Origin: Eudromia elegans
Lineage: Eukaryota; Chordata; Aves; Tinamiformes; Tinamidae
Length of the DNA: 64,000 nucleotides
Reading direction: 5' to 3'
NCBI GenBank assembly: GCA_003342815.1
Contig: PTEX01000232.1
Location: 667,475 to 731,474 of the forward strand
The translations under genes were made by a program, and so were the position numbers. Position 1 is the first letter of the stretch, and every line of letters starts with the position of its first letter. The notes beneath the pieces were generated by a model, which was not told the DNA's origin, did no database searches, and worked only from the letters and a program-made list of their open reading frames with translations. Positions 58,781 through 64,000 of the stretch are shown here, in pieces.

Positions 58781-61700
58781 AGGGAAGGTGCCGTCAACCC
58801 GACTAGGCTGGCGCAGATCCCTGAGTAGGGTACGGACCTTTCTTTTTTTAAATTCTCCCTCCAAAAAAAGAAAAAAAAAAAAAAAAAGGTGGGACTGACT
58901 AACATTGAACATTCAGAAGCCAAACGTATAAACCATCCACCCCCGAGACTCGTTCAGAGCTAGCTACTAAACGCAGTGACCAACACAAAGCTACTTGCTC
59001 ATGACAGATGTCTTGTGTCTCTGCCCGTAGCAAAAAGCAAAGAACTCTCAATATTGACTGCCAGACTGCGGCATGAGAGGAGAAGGGGCTACCTTGTGCT
59101 ACCAACGTGCACAAAGACAGTGAGAAACAGGGCTTGGTGCCCTGGGAAAAAATGGGAGGGAAGGTACCCCAGGGCTCCACCAGCCTCTGCTGGTAGGTGC
59201 TGAGCACGATGCGGCACTGAGGTCCTCAGAGCCTGGGGTCGGCTAGCAGAATTCTCCAGGTTCTCATGAGGTGTGGAGCCTGTGGATCATTTTGTCAAAG
59301 TGACGGTCACTGTGGTTTTTTGGCCAGAACTTGCTCGTGAGCCCTGAATGTGGGGCAATTTCCTTGTGTTGCTTAATTTCAACTGTTACTCTATTACCTT
59401 TACCCAAATAAAAGACAAAACTTCAGTCATTCGGAGCTGCTGTGTAGGGAAGCTGTGGTTAGGCAGCACAGCGCATGCTGCTGAGTTTTTTCAAGTCTGC
59501 AGGGCTCTTGGCTTGGCAATAAAGTATCAGGGTTGACAGTAAGCTCAAACTCCTGCTGCTGTGTTGTAGCCCTTGGCTGAGCAGGAAGGGCCCCAATGCG
59601 GTGTGAATTGAGATGGGGACGTGTGGACGACCAGGATAAAAGAGAATTGAGCTGTAGGAGTTTAGCTGCAAGGGGAGGAGGTCAGCAGGTTTTTGACTGC
59701 TGACTCCGGAAGGGTCAGGGACCTCAAAGGGGAAGTCATGCAGGTCAGCTGAATGCAGAACCCAATCCACCCCTTTGAGACAAACTAATGCAGGCAAGAA
59801 TACAGCCGAGGATTTTGCAGTTCCTGCACTGAGTGCCAGACATGATTCTGTGCCCTGAGGTTGGCTGCTCTATGCAATTTAAGCAGCCCGCGACCCTCAG
59901 AGGCAGCGCTGCTCTTGGGACTGACTGAACCGGGGAGCTCCGAGAGGGAGCTGCTGCAACTGCAGGAGCCGCGGGGCTCTCAGGGGGCAGTCTCAGCACC
60001 GAGGTGGACACCTGGGTGCTGCTCCTGAGGGCAAGGAGAGCTCCCTGGCCTGAAAGCATCTGTCTAGCAAGCAGAAAATGGTCCCAAAGGTGGGGTGGGT
60101 CACTTCTGGAGTTAGCTTATACCTTCATGGAGGAGGTTGTCAGGACAAAGTAGGCAGTTTAGGTTATACCTTGGCAGTTTAGGTTATACCTGGAGGCAGT
60201 TTAGGTTATACCTGGAGGCAGGTCCAGATGTGGGAGAGTTGAACATCTGTTTGTGAAGAGCTGAAGTTCTGATAAAAGATGATGGGCATCACAAAGCACC
60301 TGGACAGGCTCTTACAAGAGTTTGGGGAGGAGATAGCAGAAGGGAGTAAGGGGGAAGAGAGAGACTCTGGAAGAAGTTGAATATCAGGGCTTTTGTGCTC
60401 CCACCAGTGCCATATACAAAGCAAAACAGAGTCTGATTGTGGCTCTAAAAATCTGGTTTATGGTGGAAGAGATCAGAGATTGAAACTGGGAAAACTGCCC
60501 AGTGGAGCCTCTGCAGGAGGGACGCACTTCAACGGAGCTAAATGGCTTCACCTTAAAAAGGATGAAGGGTGAAGAGTGAAGGGAAGCTTCCGAAATGAGT
60601 GATGAGAGCTGACAGGTATGGAGGAGAGCCTGGTTGAGAAGCATGTTCTCTGAGTAGAAGCAGCTTGCTTACTTCCAGTGAAGGAAAGGGCAGGCAGCAA
60701 CCAGAGTGAAACTAGAGCCATCCAAGAACTGTTGGGACAGTAACGTCTCATTTAAACAGGGCACCAAAAAACAAATCCACCCTGCTACTGCTTTCTATGC
60801 AAATGCTCAAATTCCAAGAATATAAGGTGCTCACATCTAGCTATAAAGATAGGTATTTACATAACAGGAGTAGCAGAAACTTGGAGGAGGGACAGCAGGA
60901 TGTGGTAGCACCTGGTATGAAGTGTTCAAGACACACAGAGTAAACAGTGTAAGAAACAGAAGAAACACAGAATCATGGAATGCTTACGGTTGGAAGGGAC
61001 CTCTAGAGGTCATCTAGTCCAACCCCCCGGCACACGCAGGGTCCCCTAGAGCATGTGGCACAGGGTGGTGTCCAGGCGGGTTTGGAAGATCTCCAGAGAA
61101 GGAGACTCCACCACCTCTCTGGGCAGCCTGTTCCAGGGCTCTGTCACCCTCACTGGTAAGAAATTCTTCCTCAAGTTCCTGTGGAACTTTTGGTGCCTCA
61201 ATTTGTGGCCGTTTCCTCTAGTTCTATCACTGGCCACCACTGAGAAGAGGCCGGTCCCATCCTCCTCACTCCCTGTCTTGAGATATTTATATACATTGAT
61301 CAGATCCCCTCTCAGTCTTCTCTTCTCCAGGCTGAAGAGGCCCAGCTCTCTCAGCCTTTCCTCATAGGGCAGATGTTACAGACCCCTAATCATCTTTGTG
61401 GCCCTGCGCTGGACTCTCTCCAGCAGCTCCACGTCCCTCCTGCACTGGGGAGCCCAGAACTGCACACAGTACTCGAGGTGCGGCCTCACCAGGGCTGAGG
61501 AGAGGGGCAGAATCACCTCCCTCGACCTGCTGGAGACGCTCTGCTTAATGCACCCCAGGATCCCATTGGCCTTCTTGGCCACGAGGGCACCCTGCTGCCT
61601 CATGGTCAACTTGTCGCCACCATGACACCCAGGTCCCTCTCTGCGGGGCTGCTCTCCAGGAGGTCGGTCCCCAGTCGGTACGGGCGTCTGGGGTTATTCC

Positions 61701-63656
61701 TGCCCAGGTGCAGGACCCTGCACATGCCCTTGTTGAACTTCATGAGGTTAAGAGATGTGCTCTTTAGGATTACTAAAAGGTTCACTGAAGATTTTTTTTA
61801 ACCTCAGTCTGAATAAAAGCTACACTATTGTAGGATGCTTAGACAGAAGGGGGAGGTCTGTATCTTGCTCTATAAAATGTCCATGGACAATCAGACATCT
61901 GTAAGAGAAGGAAAACTTGACTTAACCCTGAGCATATGGAAATGATCAGAATGTCATTGGAACTGACTGTTGCTGGAGCACAGAAAAGCAAAATACCCAC
62001 CAGTATTATACTTTCAAAAGGACAGCAATATAAAATTTAAGGAGCTATAAAGAACTTAAGAGGACCACTCAGAAGTGTAAAATGTCTCCAGCTGGCATGG
62101 AGACCATCCGAAGCCACTGCCAGGAACGCTCAAATCAATCACTTTCCACCTATCCAAAGAGTCTCTAGGAGGAGATCCCTTCCCCAGGATATAGCTGGTT
62201 GGTGTCATCTGCTTGGATTGCCAGAAAGGCTCAGCTGGATCTTTGTTAACAGCTTTTAAAAGGAACTCAGATGCAATAGCCTAGGAGTGAAGGATATCCT
62301 ATGGATAAATATTTGTTTAAGAGACAAATCAGAGAGCATGAATAATTGGTGCAGTTAGGAGGAGCCAGTGGAATAGGAGACATGGAGAGGGGAAGGAGTA
62401 ATGTCAGGCTGCTGGGAGGGGCAGGGACCACATGTACACACGGGCGCCTGTTTATATGGAAAGAGGGACATTTCCTGGTAGCCCAGAGCACTCTGCAGGA
62501 TTTGCTGCACTCCGACAAGTAGCTGGTTATTGGCCTGAGAGTGGGACTTGAAAGCAAAAGGGGCTCTCTGGTGGTACCTTGTAGCTCCTCTTCTTGGCAT
62601 ACTGTGAATGTTCTAGTGCTTGAAGGGTCCAAGAGGTATCTCAGCTTTTGTCCACTCGTCTTTTTTTCAGATGCTGTTTTATCTCATATGCTCCCTGAGG
62701 AGTTAGTTCTCTGCACAGGATCTGGATATTTCCAGGCTCCTCTCACACTCCCACCCAACACTGATGCAAAACTAATGACATTTCTGATTGCTGCACCTCC
62801 AGGAAAGGAGCATAATCCCTCCAGGCTGCCTTTCTCCCTCATGAACAAGAGAGAAAAAGCATGAACTGCATTTTGTGCCCCCGGTTGGAGGAAGAAATCA
62901 TTAACCCAAATGTTTTTCTTTTGCCTCAAGGATTTTCAGGATATTAGACTAGGGCTGTGACAGCTCATCTAGCTGCTGACGCAAGGATTTCCCATCATGA
63001 GCATGCACAAGCGAGAGCGACCAGGGTGTGCAGCACCGCAGGCTGGCACACTGTTGCCTCTGCACGTGTGACAGGGACCAGAGGGTTCCCATGCACCATC
63101 ACTGTCAACCACTACCAGTGTGTATAAGATCTGGAGGGAAAGTCTGTGCCTTTCTGTGCTGCTGATGTCTAAAGAAAGCCCAGAGGCTTCTCTGAGGAGA
63201 AACCTCTCCTCTTATAGCATTTCACAGAATGGCTGAGGTTGGAAGAAATGTCTGGCAATCCTCTAGTCCACCCACTCAGCCCCACTGAAGATTCCTCCTT
63301 TCAGCACAGACAGTTATAGAAACACAAATTTGTGCCTAACAGATATTCCTGTCTCCTAAATCCCTGGCTCTACAGTCTGAAACATTTTCTAATTCAACCT
63401 TTATGCTTGATCACTTCTTCCAGAAGACCATCAGGAAGGTACATATGGATGGATACCACCTGGCTATCACCACCTGCTGGCAGGGCAGTCAAGCATGGGG
63501 ATGTTGAGACCTGCTTTGAACGCCTCGGGTGTTGGAAGCATCTGTATGCATGTAGGTAGTGACTGTCTCTTCTGTGTTTCTAGGCCTTGGATGCAGACCG
63601 AGTTGTGCTGCAGAAGATGAAGAAAGCAGCAAAAGCAGAGCATGCCTGTGGACAAG
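58232..63656 (+). CDS. ASAP-family Arf GTPase-activating protein, N-terminal two coding exons (runs off right edge)
   Basis: ASAP proteins (BAR, PH, Arf-GAP, ankyrin, often SH3 domains) stimulate GTP hydrolysis on Arf proteins and shape membranes and adhesions. Exon 1 (58232-58357) encodes 42 residues including [20 protein letters not shown]. Exon 2 (63584-63656) encodes [20 protein letters not shown] and ends after CGQ plus one base. ASAP1 has ISVSEF, SPTTSSF, ALDQDRTALQKVKKSVKAIY and SGQD at the same places, with a junction phase compatible with the D codon. This is the start of the BAR domain. The rest lies beyond 64 kb. Which paralog it is cannot be settled here. It seems nearer ASAP1/2 than ASAP3, but the position next to FER1L4 fits none of the human ASAP genes. 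Confidence 0.85.
60153..60222. repeat. Tandem repeat, about three 20-22-base units
   Basis: The unit GGCAGTTTAGGTTATACCTGGA occurs twice in full and once as a 20-base variant ending ACCTT, head to tail, in intron 1 of the ASAP-family gene. Confidence 0.88.
60966..61748 (-). mobile_element. CR1 LINE copy, 5'-truncated, in intron 1 of the ASAP-family gene
   Basis: The 3' end is on the left (CACAGAATCATGGAATGCTT). The minus strand from 61609 encodes the CR1 ORF2 C-terminal segment, including [20 protein letters not shown] and [14 protein letters not shown], with single-base damage to the frame. The right end near TTGAACTTCATGAGG marks the 5' truncation. It is about 95% identical by eye to the copy at 36.9 kb and belongs to the same young subfamily. 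It is antisense to the host gene. Confidence 0.94.
63221..63300 (-). mobile_element. Short old CR1 3'-end fragment
   Basis: TTCACAGAATGGCTGAGGTTGG followed by AAGAAATGTCTGGCAATCCTCTAGTCCACCC follows the antisense 3' terminus of CR1 with many differences. Similarity fades after about 80 bases. It probably represents an older subfamily than the nearby copy at 61 kb. Confidence 0.75.
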
Positions 63657-64000
63657 GTCAGGGCGGGGACCAGGGAGATGGGTGGCAGAAGGTTGAGGCC
63701 AGTTCTTGCAGCAGATTGGGTTGATGGCACCAGGGAAGTTGGGCGTGGGAAATGCGTTTGCCTGGGGTGTGTGTAACTCCCCAGGCCCGTAGCTCACAGG
63801 TCCCTGCAGCTGCTGCTGTTCATGCCCTTTACCAGCTGGCAGCTGAGTGGGCTGCAGTGCCCTTGGGACCTGGACAGTGGCTGCAGGTAATAGGACGGGA
63901 GACAGGAGAAGGCAATGGGAGACACCTGTTCCAGTCCTAGAGCAAAGCCAGGCATGGTGTCTCCTGGAAGGGAGATTGGAGGGTGGGAATTCATCTGTAC

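Larger units (their letters stand above)
58358..63583 (+). other. Intron 1 of the ASAP-family gene
   Basis: A 5.2 kb intron with a GC-rich start, a 17-base poly(A) run at 58871-58887, a 22-base tandem repeat at 60153-60222, a young antisense CR1 (60966-61748) and an old CR1 scrap (63221-63300). AATAAA motifs at about 59406 and 59516 have no linked gene that I can recognise. Confidence 0.7.

Noticed and set aside
57883-58923. 346-codon minus-strand frame over the ASAP promoter
   Set aside because: It is antisense to ASAP exon 1, low in complexity, and accompanied by another long frame in a different register. A stop-poor GC-rich island explains it.

Overview
This is a piece of a bird genome. 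Genes are split into many short exons with canonical GT-AG junctions, introns are compact, and the repeats are almost all CR1 LINEs, the main avian retrotransposon. I see no prokaryotic features, no CRISPR array, no tRNA or rRNA gene, and no recognisable retrovirus-like or other capsid-bearing element. The species cannot be fixed from the sequence alone.

Layout, left to right, with all genes on the + strand: (1) CPNE1 (copine-1), coding positions 999-14657 in 15 coding exons, with a GC-rich CpG island over the first coding exon and a 3' UTR of about 1.4 kb that contains a CR1 fragment. (2) An intergenic stretch, about 16.1-19.3 kb, without a convincing gene. (3) FER1L4 (fer-1-like 4, a type II ferlin), coding positions 20517-56697. 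I traced 45 coding exons by hand. Their lengths add to 6072 nt, and the phases join without a break into a 2023-residue protein with seven C2 domains and a C-terminal membrane anchor. One of its introns carries a CR1 copy interrupted by a 640-base assembly gap (37252-37891). (4) A second CpG island followed by the first two coding exons (58232-58357 and 63584-63656) of an ASAP-family Arf-GAP gene that runs off the right edge.

CPNE1 upstream of FER1L4 in the same orientation matches the arrangement on human 20q11.22. There SPAG4 lies between the two, and FER1L4 is annotated as a pseudogene. Here FER1L4 looks intact, and no SPAG4 exon was seen in the gap. The ASAP-like gene just downstream of FER1L4 is the most interesting point. 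ASAP1 and the FER1L4 paralog FER1L6 are both on human 8q24, so this may be an additional, little-noticed ASAP paralog kept beside its ferlin neighbour since the vertebrate genome duplications.

Copines, ferlins and ASAP proteins all act at membranes: Ca2+-dependent lipid binding, vesicle fusion or trafficking, and Arf GTP hydrolysis. The grouping looks like conserved synteny; nothing in the sequence suggests a functional operon. No undescribed mobile or defence system was found. The leads worth following are the ASAP paralog, the intact FER1L4 with a lysine-rich insertion, and the structural oddities listed as findings.
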